Assembly: GCF_011067745.1 (NCBI RefSeq)
Contig: NZ_JAAMPJ010000019.1
Location: 124,001 to 188,000 of the forward strand
Source: Lentzea alba
Lineage (GTDB): Bacteria > Actinomycetota > Actinomycetes > Mycobacteriales > Pseudonocardiaceae
Reading direction: 5' to 3'
DNA length: 64,000 nucleotides
The notes under the pieces are model-generated. The model saw only the letters and a list, made by a program, of their open reading frames with translations, did not search any database and was not told where the DNA came from. A program made the translations under genes and the position numbers. The first letter of the stretch is position 1, and each line of letters starts with the position of its first letter. Shown one piece after another: positions 1 through 8,814 of this stretch.

Positions 1-281
1 AGGGCGAGCAGCTGATCGGGTTCCGCACCGTCCACTGTGGACGGCATGATGCCGAACCGGGTCGGGTCGAACTCCGCCAGGTCGTCGACGAACCCGCCCT
101 TGCGGCAGTAGAACCTGTCGCCGGTGGTGCTGTCCTGGTCGTAGTAGGTGGCCGGGTCCCAGCGGCCGGGCGGGATCTGCCCGATGGCGTCCACGCCGCT
201 GACGATGTTGCGCCAGAACGTCGTGGCATCGGGGGCGCCGGGGAAGACGGCACCGATCCCGACGATCGCTATGCCTCCCAT
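1..281 (-). CDS. Ketosynthase N-terminus of a second PUFA-synthase-like protein (partial, runs off the left edge)
   Basis: Only the first 93 or so codons are visible. They read as the start of a beta-ketoacyl synthase: an IAIVGIGAVFPGA strand, then the FW..I..G.DAI stretch, the P.RWDP..YYD segment and a DRFYCRKGGFVDD stretch, all typical of KS domains in PfaA/PfaC-like lipid synthases. The active-site cysteine lies outside the window. The ATG at 281 falls inside the end of the upstream synthase gene (stop at 269-271), giving a 13-bp overlap and probable translational coupling, so the two proteins should form one assembly line. I infer that it supplies the second condensing module of the lipid synthase; what follows the KS cannot be seen. 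Confidence 0.8.
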   Translation of the reverse strand, partial: MGGIAIVGIGAVFPGAPDATTFWRNIVSGVDAIGQIPPGRWDPATYYDQDSTTGDRFYCRKGGFVDDLAEFDPTRFGIMPSTVDGAEPDQLLA

Positions 282-3200
282 CGGTAGACCACCTGCACGT
301 CCTCACCGTTTCCGATCTCGTTCAGCACCGCGTCGACACCTTGCCGCGGCTCGATCAGCGGGATGCCGCGGCGCGCGTACTCGTCGGCGAGCCCGACCGC
401 CATGCCCGCGCCGGCCCAGGGACCCCAGTCGACGGCGACGACTTTCCGTTGGGTGCCCCAGAACCTCGCCATCCGGTCCAGGGCGTCGTTCGCGGCCGAG
501 TAGTCGGCCTGGCCGCGGTTGCCGAACACCCCGCTGACGCTGCCGAACAACACCAGGAATCCCTCGTTGAACGCCTTCGCGCCGTTGACCTTCGTGGCCC
601 ACACGCGGTCGAACGACTCCTGGGTCTTGGCTTCGATCAGCTTGTCGTCCAGCACGCCCGCGCCGTGGATCACGCCGTCGATCCGGCCGAACCTGGCCTT
701 GACGTCGTCGAGCACGGCTTGCACGGCCTGCGCGTCGGTGACGTCGCACTCGTGATAGCGCACGCTCGACGCCTTGGCGCGCAACCGTTCCATGGTCTGG
801 CGGACCTCGCGCTCGGCGAGCACCCTGCGCGCCTTGGCCGGCACGTTCTCCTTCTCGCCCAGTTCGAACAACGCCTTCACGAGTTCCGGCTCGGTCGTGG
901 CGTGGGTGAGCCGGTGGTCTTCCGGCGCGATCGGGGTGCGGCCGATCAGCTCGACGTGGCAGCCGGTGCGTTCGGCGAGTTCGGTCGCGACCAGGGCAGT
1001 GATGCCGCGGGCGCCACCGGTCAGCAGCACCACGCTGTCGGCGTTCAGGTCGAGGTTTCCGGCGGCGAGCTCCGTCGGCACCGCCTCGATGACCTGCCGT
1101 TTGCCCGCCTGATAACCGACGACCGCGGGTCCGGGGCCGATCTCGGCGAGCAACGCGGTGGCGATGTCGCGGTGGCTCTCCTTGGAGTTCACGTCGACCG
1201 CGCGCACCACGAGGTCCGGGTACTCGAGCGCGGCCGTGCGGATCAGGCCGTGCAGGCCGATGTCCGCGGGCAGTTCGTCCGGGGTGTGGTCGAAGCCGAA
1301 CGTGCCACCGCCCGTGGTGACCACCAGCAGGTTCACGCCGTTCGTCACGCACGCCTTGACGTCGCTGAACGCCTCGGGCAACCGTGCGCCGAGCCTGACC
1401 ACGACGTCGATGCCGCTCAGGTCGTCCGGGAGCACCTGCTCGATGCGCGGGCGGACGGCGTGCCGTTCGATGAGGTCCGCGAGCTCCAGGCCGATGCCGT
1501 TGTCGTCGATGATCAGCACGGTCTTGCCGGTCAGGTCGACCGGTGCCGCCGGCTCGGCGGCGACGACCTGTGGCACGAGCCGGACCAGACGACCGGTCGT
1601 GGTGGGCGGCGTGGCAGGTGCTCCGAACCAGCCGACGATCCCGTCGATCGTCTTCAGCTGGGCCAGCTCGTCGATCGCGCCCGTGGCACCGAGCTCCTGA
1701 GCCAGTTCACCCACGATCTCGGCGCGCTTGATGGAGTCGATCGACAGGTCCGCTTCCAGGTCCAGACCCGGCTGCAACATCTGCACCGGATAACCCGTGC
1801 GCGTGCTGATCGTCTGGAGCACGATCGCCCGCACGTCCTTCTCGACCGGCGCGGCAGCTGGTGTGGCCGTTGGTGCACCGAACCAGCCGACGATGCCCTC
1901 GATCGTCTTGAGCTGCGCCAGCTCGTCCACCGATCCGGACGCGCCCAGCTCGGCCACCAGCTCGCCGACGATCTCGGTCCGCTTGATCGAGTCGATCGAC
2001 AGGTCCGCTTCCAGGTCCAGGCCCGGCTGGAGCATCTCGGTCGGGTAGCCCGTGCGCGTGCTGATCGTCCGCAACACGACCGCGCCCACGTCCTCCTGCG
2101 GCTTCACCTCAGCGACCGGGACCGGGACGGCCTGTTCGATCACCGGCATCGGCGCCGGTGCCGCGGGTGCGGTGCCGAGGTAGCTGAGCAGGACGTCGCG
2201 CTGGGCGCTGACCGCGTCCCGCATGCCGTCCAGGAACTTCTCGATGATCTCGTCACGCCCCAACCCCGACCCCACGCGGAGCGTCGGGAACTCCGTCGCG
2301 GGCCGCAGCCCGCCGGGCAGTGCGTCGCCGTTCGCGTCCCGCACGAGACCTCCATCCACGTACCAGCCCGGCCGCGGCGGCACGACCGTGGCGGGTTCGG
2401 CCCTGTCCTCGAACAGCGGCGCGGCGTCGACCTCGACACCGGCGACCGCGAGTTCCGCGAGCGTGCGCAGGAACGTCACGTGGTCGTCGCACCGCAACGC
2501 CTGGTGCGGCCGGTCGCCGAGCGTCTTGCCGACCAACGACGTCAGCACCCCTCCCGGTCCGGCCTCGACGAAGATCCGCGCGCCGGCCGCGTACATCGAC
2601 TCGATCTGGTCCACGAACCGCACCCGGCCCGCGAGCTGAGCGGACAACCCGTCACGCACATCCATGTGCGGGGAGGCGGACACGTTCGACCACACCGGGA
2701 AACGCGTCTCACCAAGGGAAACTGCTGCGAGCCGGTCCGCGAACCGGTCACGGGCACCCGCCATCAGCGGGCTGTGGAACGCGGCCGCGACCGGGATGCT
2801 CTTCACGCTCAGCCCGGCAGCCCGCAACACCTCGACGGCGTTCGACACCGCGGCCGTCGCACCGGAGATCACGACCTGGTCGGGCGCGTTGTGGTTGGCC
2901 ACCACGACATCCGCCGGCAGCAACGCCTCGACCTCGGCCAGCGGCGCTGACACCGCCGCCATCGTGCCCGGATCCTCGCCGACGGCCTCCAGCATCGCCT
3001 CGGCCCGTGCCGCACTCAGTTCCAGCAGCTCGGCAGGCCCGAACGCACCGGCCGCCGCCAACGCGACCAGCTCGCCGTAGCTGTGGCCACCGGCCAGGTC
3101 CGGTCGCACCCCGACGGAGTCCAGCAGCGCGGTGACCATGAGCCCGGCGATGCCGAGCGTCGGCTGGGCGTTGCGGGTGTCGGTGATCTCCGCACGTTGC

Positions 3201-6200
3201 CGCGACACGTCCTCGGCGGTCAGCGCGGCCGGCGGGTACATGACCCGCTCGTACCGGGCGTCCACGAAGTCCTGCAGCCGCGGGAAGGCCGTGACCAGGT
3301 CGAGCAGCATGCCCGGCCGCTGGCTGCCCTGACCGGGGTACAGGAACGCAACCTTCGGCCGTTCTCCCGAACGCAACCTGACAACCTCGGACGACCGCCA
3401 AGCCTCGACGTCCGCGAGCGCCGTCCGCAAGCCGTCGTGGTCGCTCACCACGAACGCCGCCTGAACCGTGCCATCACCGCACGCCGCAGCCAGCGAACGC
3501 AACGGCGTGCGCGCATCGACGAGTGCGCTCAACCGTGCCGCTTCTCGTTGCGCCGCAGCCTGATCATCGCCGCGGATCAGGAACAGCTCGGCCGGCCACT
3601 GAGTCAGCCCGTGGCGCGGTTCGTCGGCGCCGGTGTAGCCCGCGAGCACGGTGTGGAAGTTGGTGCCGCCGAACCCGAACGCGCTCACGCCCGCCACGCG
3701 GTTCTTGCTCGTCCACGTGCGGTGGCCGAACGCGAACGGGCTGGTCTGCGCGTCCCAGAAGGCGTTGGGCTGCTTGACGTGCAACGTGCCGGGCCGCAAC
3801 CCGGTGTGCACGGCCAGCGCGGCCTTGATCACGCCCGCGAGGCCCGCCGCGCACTTGGTGTGCCCGATCTGCGACTTCACCGAGCCGATCGTGCAGGTGC
3901 CGGCTTCGACACCGGAGAACATCTCGGTCAACGAAGCAAGCTCGGTCCGGTCGCCCACCACGGTTCCGGTGCCATGCGCCTCAACCAGTCCGACCGACGT
4001 CACCGGCAAACCCGCTGAGGCGTACGCGCGACGCAGCGCCCGTTGCTGACCTTCCGGGCGCGGCGCGGTGAGGCCCATCGACCGGCCGTCGCTCGACGCA
4101 CCGATGCCCTTGATGACCGCGTAAACCCGGTCGCCGTCGCGTTCGGCGTCAGCAAGCCGCTTCAGGACCACCGCCGCGACGCCTTCACCGAGCGCGATGC
4201 CGTCCGCCGCCGAGTCGAACGTGGCGCAACGACCCTTGGCGGACAACGCCTTCACCGAGGCGAACATCTGGTAGTCGTGGGCGCTGTTGTGCAGGTCGAC
4301 CGCGCCGCACAACACCATGTCGCTGGTGCCGCCGACGAGTTCCTTGCAGGCCACGTCGAGCGCGGCGAGGCTGGACGCGCAGGCCGCGTCGACGGTGTAG
4401 TTCGCGCCGCCGAGGTCGAGCCGGTTCGCGACCCGGCCGGCGATCACGTTGCCGAGCACACCGGGGAACGAGTCCTCGGTCAGCGCGGGCAGGTGGTCGT
4501 CCAGGCCCCGGACGCCCAGGGCGGGCAACGCGGTGCGGACCGTGTAGGCGTTCGCGAGGTCGGCGCCGGCTTCGGCGCCGAAGATCACCGACGTGCGTTC
4601 GCGGTCGAACACCCGCGTCGCGTACCCGGCGTCCTTCAACGCCTGCGCCGAGACTTCGAGCGCCAGCAGCTGCGCGGGTTCGATCGAGGTCAGCGACGCG
4701 GGCGGGATGCCGTAGGCGAGCGGGTCGAAGGCCGTGCGCGGGAGGAACCCGCCCCACTTGAACGGGCTGCCGTAACGTTCGGGCGACCAGCGGTCCGGTG
4801 GGATCTCGGTGATGGAGTCGGTGCCCGCCAGCACGTTCGCCCAGAACTCGGCCACGTCCCGGGCACCCGGCATGATCGCCGCCATGCCGACGATGGCGAT
4901 GTCCAACGGCTCCCGCTCACCGTCCTCGGAACTGGTCTCGGGCAGCAGCCCGGAGACGATGTCCTCGTGCAACTGAGCGATCGTGGTGCGCTCGGACCGC
5001 AGGGTCGCGACCTGGCCGATCATGAACATGCCCTCGCGGCGCTGTTCGTCCTCGCCGACCTCTTTCAGGCCCTCGTCGTCGCGGACGAGACCACGGCTGG
5101 CGAGCCGGAGCCGGCCGAGGTTGAGCTGTTCGAGCTGCTCCCAGCTCTCCTGCTTCGGCAGCCCGGCGAGTTCGGCCCGCGCCTGCTCGAACGTGTCCAC
5201 ATAGGACGTCTGCGCGCACCGAACCGCGTGGCCGGGCGAGGTCTCCAGCAGTGCGGTGTCCTCGCACTCGATCGCGACCTGCTGGAACACCGGCTGGATC
5301 GCGCCGTGCGTGACGGCTTCCTCGGTGAACAGGTAGGCCGTGCCGACGAGCACGCCGACCGCCGCACCTCGTGCCGCGATCGGCGCGGTCATTGCGGAGA
5401 TCATCGCGGCCGAGCGGGCGTCGTGGATGCCACCGGCGAACAACGCGACAACGTCCTTCTCACGTCCGCGCAGCACGTCGATCTGCTGCTGCCACAACGT
5501 GAAGCTGGACCGGGGACCGGTGTGCCCGCCGCATTCCGAGCCCTCGAAGACGAACTTGCGGGCGCCCTCGTCGAGGAACCGGCGCAGCAGCGCGGGCGAC
5601 GGCACGTGCAGGAACGCCTCGATCCCGGCGTCCTCCAGCTCACGTGCCTGCGCGGGCGTGCCGCCGGCGACGATCGCGTACCGGGGCCGGACCGCCAGCA
5701 CGGCCGCCATCTGCCTCGCCCGCAACTCGGGCGGCGCGAACCCCAGGAGCCCGACACCCCACGGCCGGTCGCCGAGCTTCGCGGCGGTGGTCTCGAGGAG
5801 TTCGCGGACCGCAGCGCCCTCCATCAACGCGAGCGCGAGGAACGGCAGCGCGCCCCCTTCGGCGACGGCCGCGGCGAACGCGGGCTGGTCGCTGACGCGG
5901 GTCATCGGGCCCTGCGCGATCGGGTAGCGCAGGCCCGGCACGCGGCCGCAGAACGGCCCGGCGGCCCGGATCGAGCGGTGCTCACCCGCCAGGGTGAGAT
6001 TGTCTTGAATCCCTCGCGCAATCGCGCCTACCACGCCTCCAACGGTCCCGAACGAGACGCGGTTGAATTCGGCGAACGCGCCTTCCTGGCCTATTTCCAG
6101 CGTGTTCTGACGAACATGTACACGCAACCCGGCGTTCACAACGGTGTCGGCGCCGTCCATCAGGCGGACAGCGTTGACAATTTCTCCGGAAATCTGTTTT

Positions 6201-6739
6201 CGGGCTTCCGCGAGTAGGGTGAGCTGGCCTTCCAGCACCACTCCGCGCGCACCGCCGGTGATCGCGGCGGCAGCCGTGTCAGGACCGATCGACCCCGCCA
6301 CCCAGACCGGCAGATCGGTCAGCGCGAGCACTTGCTGGAGCAGGACGAACGCGGGCGAACCGCCCACCCGGCCGCCGGCTTCGGCACCCTTCGCGATCAA
6401 CCCGCCTGCCCCGAACTCGATCGCCGCAACGGCTTCGGCCACTGACGTGACCACCGCGAGAACGCGCCGTTCGCCCAGCTCAGCCAGGTTCGGGAGATAG
6501 CGAACGAGATCCACTACGACCGTGTCGACCGCGTCCGGAAGAGGGACCGTCAACGGCCCGTGGAGCCGCACCCCGAACGCGCGTGGATGACGCGCTGTGA
6601 CGCGGCCGAGGTCAGCGGCGGCGTTCGGCCCGAGGTCGAGCACGCCGAGGCCGCCCGCTCGTTCGGCCGCGACCACGAGGGCCGGGTTGGGGGTGCTGAA
6701 CGGGCTGAAACACAGCACCCGTTCTCGATCCGACGGCAT
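269..6739 (-). CDS. PUFA-synthase-like type I PKS: tandem NMO-like barrels, KS, AT, 2 ACP, KR (2156 aa)
   Basis: Multidomain iterative lipid/polyketide synthase. Two nitronate-monooxygenase-like flavin barrels (about 1-250 and 265-560) resemble the PfaD-type enoyl reductase. The second has the family His in ECGGHTG (His406); the first has Arg124 at the matching place (EAGGRVG), so it may be inactive. A KS follows (about 614-1050, DAACASS, Cys787; EAHGTGT; KSQIGHTKCAAG), then an AT (about 1130-1430, GHSYG, Ser1220), two ACPs with DSIK phosphopantetheine sites (Ser1584 and Ser1669, 85 residues apart) and a ketoreductase (TGGARGI near 1903; catalytic Tyr2080 in DYSAAND). DSIK carriers and the PfaD-like domain mark the PUFA/secondary-lipid synthase family rather than a modular macrolide PKS. 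No dehydratase is visible; it may sit in the next protein. The product is unknown. The ATG at 6739 is chosen because homology begins soon after it and a GAGGAAG motif lies upstream. Confidence 0.85.
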   Translation of the reverse strand: MPSDRERVLCFSPFSTPNPALVVAAERAGGLGVLDLGPNAAADLGRVTARHPRAFGVRLHGPLTVPLPDAVDTVVVDLVRYLPNLAELGERRVLAVVTSVAEAVAAIEFGAGGLIAKGAEAGGRVGGSPAFVLLQQVLALTDLPVWVAGSIGPDTAAAAITGGARGVVLEGQLTLLAEARKQISGEIVNAVRLMDGADTVVNAGLRVHVRQNTLEIGQEGAFAEFNRVSFGTVGGVVGAIARGIQDNLTLAGEHRSIRAAGPFCGRVPGLRYPIAQGPMTRVSDQPAFAAAVAEGGALPFLALALMEGAAVRELLETTAAKLGDRPWGVGLLGFAPPELRARQMAAVLAVRPRYAIVAGGTPAQARELEDAGIEAFLHVPSPALLRRFLDEGARKFVFEGSECGGHTGPRSSFTLWQQQIDVLRGREKDVVALFAGGIHDARSAAMISAMTAPIAARGAAVGVLVGTAYLFTEEAVTHGAIQPVFQQVAIECEDTALLETSPGHAVRCAQTSYVDTFEQARAELAGLPKQESWEQLEQLNLGRLRLASRGLVRDDEGLKEVGEDEQRREGMFMIGQVATLRSERTTIAQLHEDIVSGLLPETSSEDGEREPLDIAIVGMAAIMPGARDVAEFWANVLAGTDSITEIPPDRWSPERYGSPFKWGGFLPRTAFDPLAYGIPPASLTSIEPAQLLALEVSAQALKDAGYATRVFDRERTSVIFGAEAGADLANAYTVRTALPALGVRGLDDHLPALTEDSFPGVLGNVIAGRVANRLDLGGANYTVDAACASSLAALDVACKELVGGTSDMVLCGAVDLHNSAHDYQMFASVKALSAKGRCATFDSAADGIALGEGVAAVVLKRLADAERDGDRVYAVIKGIGASSDGRSMGLTAPRPEGQQRALRRAYASAGLPVTSVGLVEAHGTGTVVGDRTELASLTEMFSGVEAGTCTIGSVKSQIGHTKCAAGLAGVIKAALAVHTGLRPGTLHVKQPNAFWDAQTSPFAFGHRTWTSKNRVAGVSAFGFGGTNFHTVLAGYTGADEPRHGLTQWPAELFLIRGDDQAAAQREAARLSALVDARTPLRSLAAACGDGTVQAAFVVSDHDGLRTALADVEAWRSSEVVRLRSGERPKVAFLYPGQGSQRPGMLLDLVTAFPRLQDFVDARYERVMYPPAALTAEDVSRQRAEITDTRNAQPTLGIAGLMVTALLDSVGVRPDLAGGHSYGELVALAAAGAFGPAELLELSAARAEAMLEAVGEDPGTMAAVSAPLAEVEALLPADVVVANHNAPDQVVISGATAAVSNAVEVLRAAGLSVKSIPVAAAFHSPLMAGARDRFADRLAAVSLGETRFPVWSNVSASPHMDVRDGLSAQLAGRVRFVDQIESMYAAGARIFVEAGPGGVLTSLVGKTLGDRPHQALRCDDHVTFLRTLAELAVAGVEVDAAPLFEDRAEPATVVPPRPGWYVDGGLVRDANGDALPGGLRPATEFPTLRVGSGLGRDEIIEKFLDGMRDAVSAQRDVLLSYLGTAPAAPAPMPVIEQAVPVPVAEVKPQEDVGAVVLRTISTRTGYPTEMLQPGLDLEADLSIDSIKRTEIVGELVAELGASGSVDELAQLKTIEGIVGWFGAPTATPAAAPVEKDVRAIVLQTISTRTGYPVQMLQPGLDLEADLSIDSIKRAEIVGELAQELGATGAIDELAQLKTIDGIVGWFGAPATPPTTTGRLVRLVPQVVAAEPAAPVDLTGKTVLIIDDNGIGLELADLIERHAVRPRIEQVLPDDLSGIDVVVRLGARLPEAFSDVKACVTNGVNLLVVTTGGGTFGFDHTPDELPADIGLHGLIRTAALEYPDLVVRAVDVNSKESHRDIATALLAEIGPGPAVVGYQAGKRQVIEAVPTELAAGNLDLNADSVVLLTGGARGITALVATELAERTGCHVELIGRTPIAPEDHRLTHATTEPELVKALFELGEKENVPAKARRVLAEREVRQTMERLRAKASSVRYHECDVTDAQAVQAVLDDVKARFGRIDGVIHGAGVLDDKLIEAKTQESFDRVWATKVNGAKAFNEGFLVLFGSVSGVFGNRGQADYSAANDALDRMARFWGTQRKVVAVDWGPWAGAGMAVGLADEYARRGIPLIEPRQGVDAVLNEIGNGEDVQVVYRWEA

Positions 6740-6812
6740 GTCACTGCGCTCACTTCCTCACCCTGCAGGGGTGTGGGGAGAAAGGAATTCAGCTAGGTTC
6801 CTACTGGCCGGT

Positions 6813-6841
6813 AAAGTAGTGCGCGCTCACCGTACGCACAA
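6813..6841 (-). promoter_or_regulatory. Candidate promoter of the PKS gene
   Basis: Read on the minus strand, TTGTGC (6836-6841) and TACTTT (6813-6818) are separated by exactly 17 bases, about 75 bases before the PKS start. The 210-base gap between the alcohol dehydrogenase stop and the PKS start is the largest in this gene run, so independent transcription of the PKS is plausible. A TTACGTAA palindrome near 6882 is a possible operator. Inferred from sequence only. Confidence 0.35.
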
Positions 6842-6949
6842 CCCGCAGCCGCCGTCGAGAGGGGTGGTGAAACTTTCTCACTTACGTAACCTGACGAATG
6901 GCCCCAGATGGCGGGGCGCATTACGCCAGTTCGCGGATGGCCAGGTGTG

Positions 6950-8035
6950 CTATGGCATCCGCAGCACCGGTTTGATCACCTCACCGCTCTCCGCGGCCTT
7001 GATCGCCTCGGCGATCCGGGCGAACGGGAAGTGCGTGACCAGTTCGTCGAACGGAAACCTGCCCTGCCGGTGCAGGTCGAGCAGCGTCGTGATCAACGTG
7101 GTGCTGCGACCCTCACCGCCGTGCACTCCGACCACCCGCTTGCCCGACAACGTGCTGGAGTGGTCGAGCTCGATCTGCGCCCCGGCGGGCGCCACGCCGA
7201 TGAGAACGCAGACGCCGCGCATCCCCACCGAGTCCACGGCTTGCCGGCACACCGCCACGACTCCGGTGCACTCCAGGCTGAAGTCCGCCGGCCCCGCGCA
7301 GATCTCGTGCACCGCCGCGACAGGATCGTCCGCGCTCGCGTTGACCACGTCGGTGGCGCCCCACCTTTGAGCGGCCACCAGCCGCGACTCGTGCCGGTCG
7401 ACCGCGATGATCCGGGTCGCGCCGCTGTTGCGCGCGGCCATGACCGCGGCCAGCCCGACCGCGCCGACGCCGTAGACGACGATCGACGAACCAGCGTCCG
7501 GGCGCAGGACGTTCAACACCGCACCCGCACCCGTCGACAGCCCGCACGCCAACGGCCCCAGCAGGTCCAACGGCAACGAGGCTTCCACCCGCACCAGCCC
7601 CCGGTACGGCACGACCGCGTGCGTCGCGAACGACGACTGCCCGAAGAAGTGGCTGGCGAGCTGCGATCCGTCGAGCGCGTGCAACGCCCGGCCACCACCG
7701 AACAGGAGTTCGCCCAACCGCAGGCAGTAGCGCGGCTGGCCGTCCAGGCAGTTGCCGCATTCGCCGCACCACGGCCAGCCCAGCACCACGTGGTCGCCCT
7801 CCCCCAGCCCGGACACGCCAGGCCCGACCGCTTCCACCACCCCGGCACCTTCGTGCCCCAGCACTCCGGGCAACGGGAACGGCAGGTCACCGTGGCTCGT
7901 GACGATGTCGGTGTGGCAGATGCCGGTCGCGACGACGCGCACCAGCACCTCGCCTTCACGTGGCTCGTCCAGCAGCACGTCCTGGAGCTCGAACGGTCCG
8001 TGCCGTTCACCCACAACAGCGGCAGTGATCTTCAT
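6950..8035 (-). CDS. Zinc-dependent medium-chain alcohol dehydrogenase (361 aa)
   Basis: NAD(P)-dependent MDR-family dehydrogenase of the aryl-alcohol/class III type, predicted to interconvert an alcohol and an aldehyde in the cytoplasm. Catalytic zinc ligands are present: Cys40 (GICHTD), His61 (GHEGAG) and Cys164 (PLACGLSTG). The structural zinc loop has all four cysteines (90, 93, 96, 104). The dinucleotide-binding motif GVGAVG is at 189-194. The length is normal for the family. Its ATG (8033-8035) overlaps the sirtuin stop as ATGA, so it is the last gene of a tightly coupled set: SnoaL-like protein, macrodomain, sirtuin, dehydrogenase. The true substrate cannot be read from the sequence. 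The coupling to an ADP-ribosylation pair is unusual, and the enzyme could be either a modification target or a metabolic partner. Confidence 0.88.
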   Translation of the reverse strand: MKITAAVVGERHGPFELQDVLLDEPREGEVLVRVVATGICHTDIVTSHGDLPFPLPGVLGHEGAGVVEAVGPGVSGLGEGDHVVLGWPWCGECGNCLDGQPRYCLRLGELLFGGGRALHALDGSQLASHFFGQSSFATHAVVPYRGLVRVEASLPLDLLGPLACGLSTGAGAVLNVLRPDAGSSIVVYGVGAVGLAAVMAARNSGATRIIAVDRHESRLVAAQRWGATDVVNASADDPVAAVHEICAGPADFSLECTGVVAVCRQAVDSVGMRGVCVLIGVAPAGAQIELDHSSTLSGKRVVGVHGGEGRSTTLITTLLDLHRQGRFPFDELVTHFPFARIAEAIKAAESGEVIKPVLRMP

Positions 8036-8814
8036 GCCAGCACCTCGGCCACGTCGGCGCGCACCGCCAGAGCGTCCAGATCCGCGGGAACCTCGGCATC
8101 GTCCCGGTTGATCCGTACGAGCCGTGCGCCAGGCATGCTACGCACCAACGACTCCACCGGCCAACGGATCACCGACGGCGTGTTGAACCCCGCCCCGATC
8201 TCGACGACCAGCAGCCGGCCCGCACCGCCCAGCCACTCCCGCAACCGCCGCCCGTCCGGCGCGTGGTGGTCGGGAACGTACTCAGGACCCTTGTGCACGT
8301 TGAGGAACACCGGTCCACCGCACCGCGGGCACGACGGAATCGCCGTCGCCTCACCGGTCGATGGGTCGTAGGTCGCCAGCGCGGCCTCGACGATCAGCCT
8401 GCTCTCCCACGTCTCACGGGTGCACGGCGTCTCGCACTGGTAGCGCCCGTAGTCCCCTTGCGGCGACCACACGTCCGCGAAACCGTTGCGTGCGAACAAC
8501 CCGTCGACATTCGATGTGAGCGCGAAGTTGTCGCGCTGCCCGATCACCGAACGCAACCGTTGGTACAGCGGGTTCGGCGCCGGGTCGAACCGGATGTCGT
8601 TGACGTGCACGGACCAGTAGCCCCACAGCAGCCGCGGCGGCAGCGGCAGGCCGATCAGCTGATGACGAGCTCGCAGCCCGTTTCGGTGCAGCGCCGGGAA
8701 CAGCTCCGCGAACCGTTCGGTGTCCGTGTAGTCGTACCCGGCGGCGGCCGACAGTCCCGCGCCCGCCGCGACGAGCACCCGGTCGGACCCGTCCAGCCAT
8801 CGTTCGAACGTCAC
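8032..8814 (-). CDS. Class M sirtuin (SirTM-like), predicted protein ADP-ribosyltransferase (260 aa)
   Basis: Sir2-fold NAD-dependent enzyme. GAGLSAAAGYDY (18-29) is the NAD-binding start and TSNVDG (100-105) keeps the Asn102/Asp104 pair. The catalytic His of deacetylase sirtuins is replaced by Gln119 in PQGDYGRYQC, the hallmark of the SirTM class, which in characterised pathogens ADP-ribosylates proteins rather than deacetylating them. Four zinc cysteines are present (127, 131, 162, 165). The start is GTG at 8814, overlapping the macrodomain stop (GTGA); the stop overlaps the dehydrogenase ATG. Known SirTM loci pair this enzyme with a zinc macrodomain, a GcvH-like lipoyl carrier and a lipoate ligase. 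Here the macrodomain is present but no lipoyl carrier or ligase is seen nearby, so the target is unknown. Confidence 0.85.
   Translation of the reverse strand: MTFERWLDGSDRVLVAAGAGLSAAAGYDYTDTERFAELFPALHRNGLRARHQLIGLPLPPRLLWGYWSVHVNDIRFDPAPNPLYQRLRSVIGQRDNFALTSNVDGLFARNGFADVWSPQGDYGRYQCETPCTRETWESRLIVEAALATYDPSTGEATAIPSCPRCGGPVFLNVHKGPEYVPDHHAPDGRRLREWLGGAGRLLVVEIGAGFNTPSVIRWPVESLVRSMPGARLVRINRDDAEVPADLDALAVRADVAEVLA

Noticed and set aside
341..2950. Long plus-strand reading frame (about 869 codons) opposite the PKS gene
   Set aside because: It runs antisense through conserved KS/AT/ACP/KR coding sequence and is a by-product of high GC; its translation is Arg/Gly/His-rich with no recognisable domain.
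4043..6217. Second long plus-strand reading frame (about 724 codons) opposite the PKS
   Set aside because: Same reason: low-complexity Arg/Val/Gly-rich translation antisense to conserved barrels and KS.
1..6739. Enediyne-type PKS
   Set aside because: The PfaD-like barrels, two DSIK carriers and separate second KS protein fit PUFA-like synthases; no enediyne cassette genes are visible.
8032..8814. Ordinary NAD-dependent deacetylase sirtuin
   Set aside because: The catalytic His is replaced by Gln in the PQGDYG segment and the macrodomain partner is adjacent, both pointing to the SirTM class.
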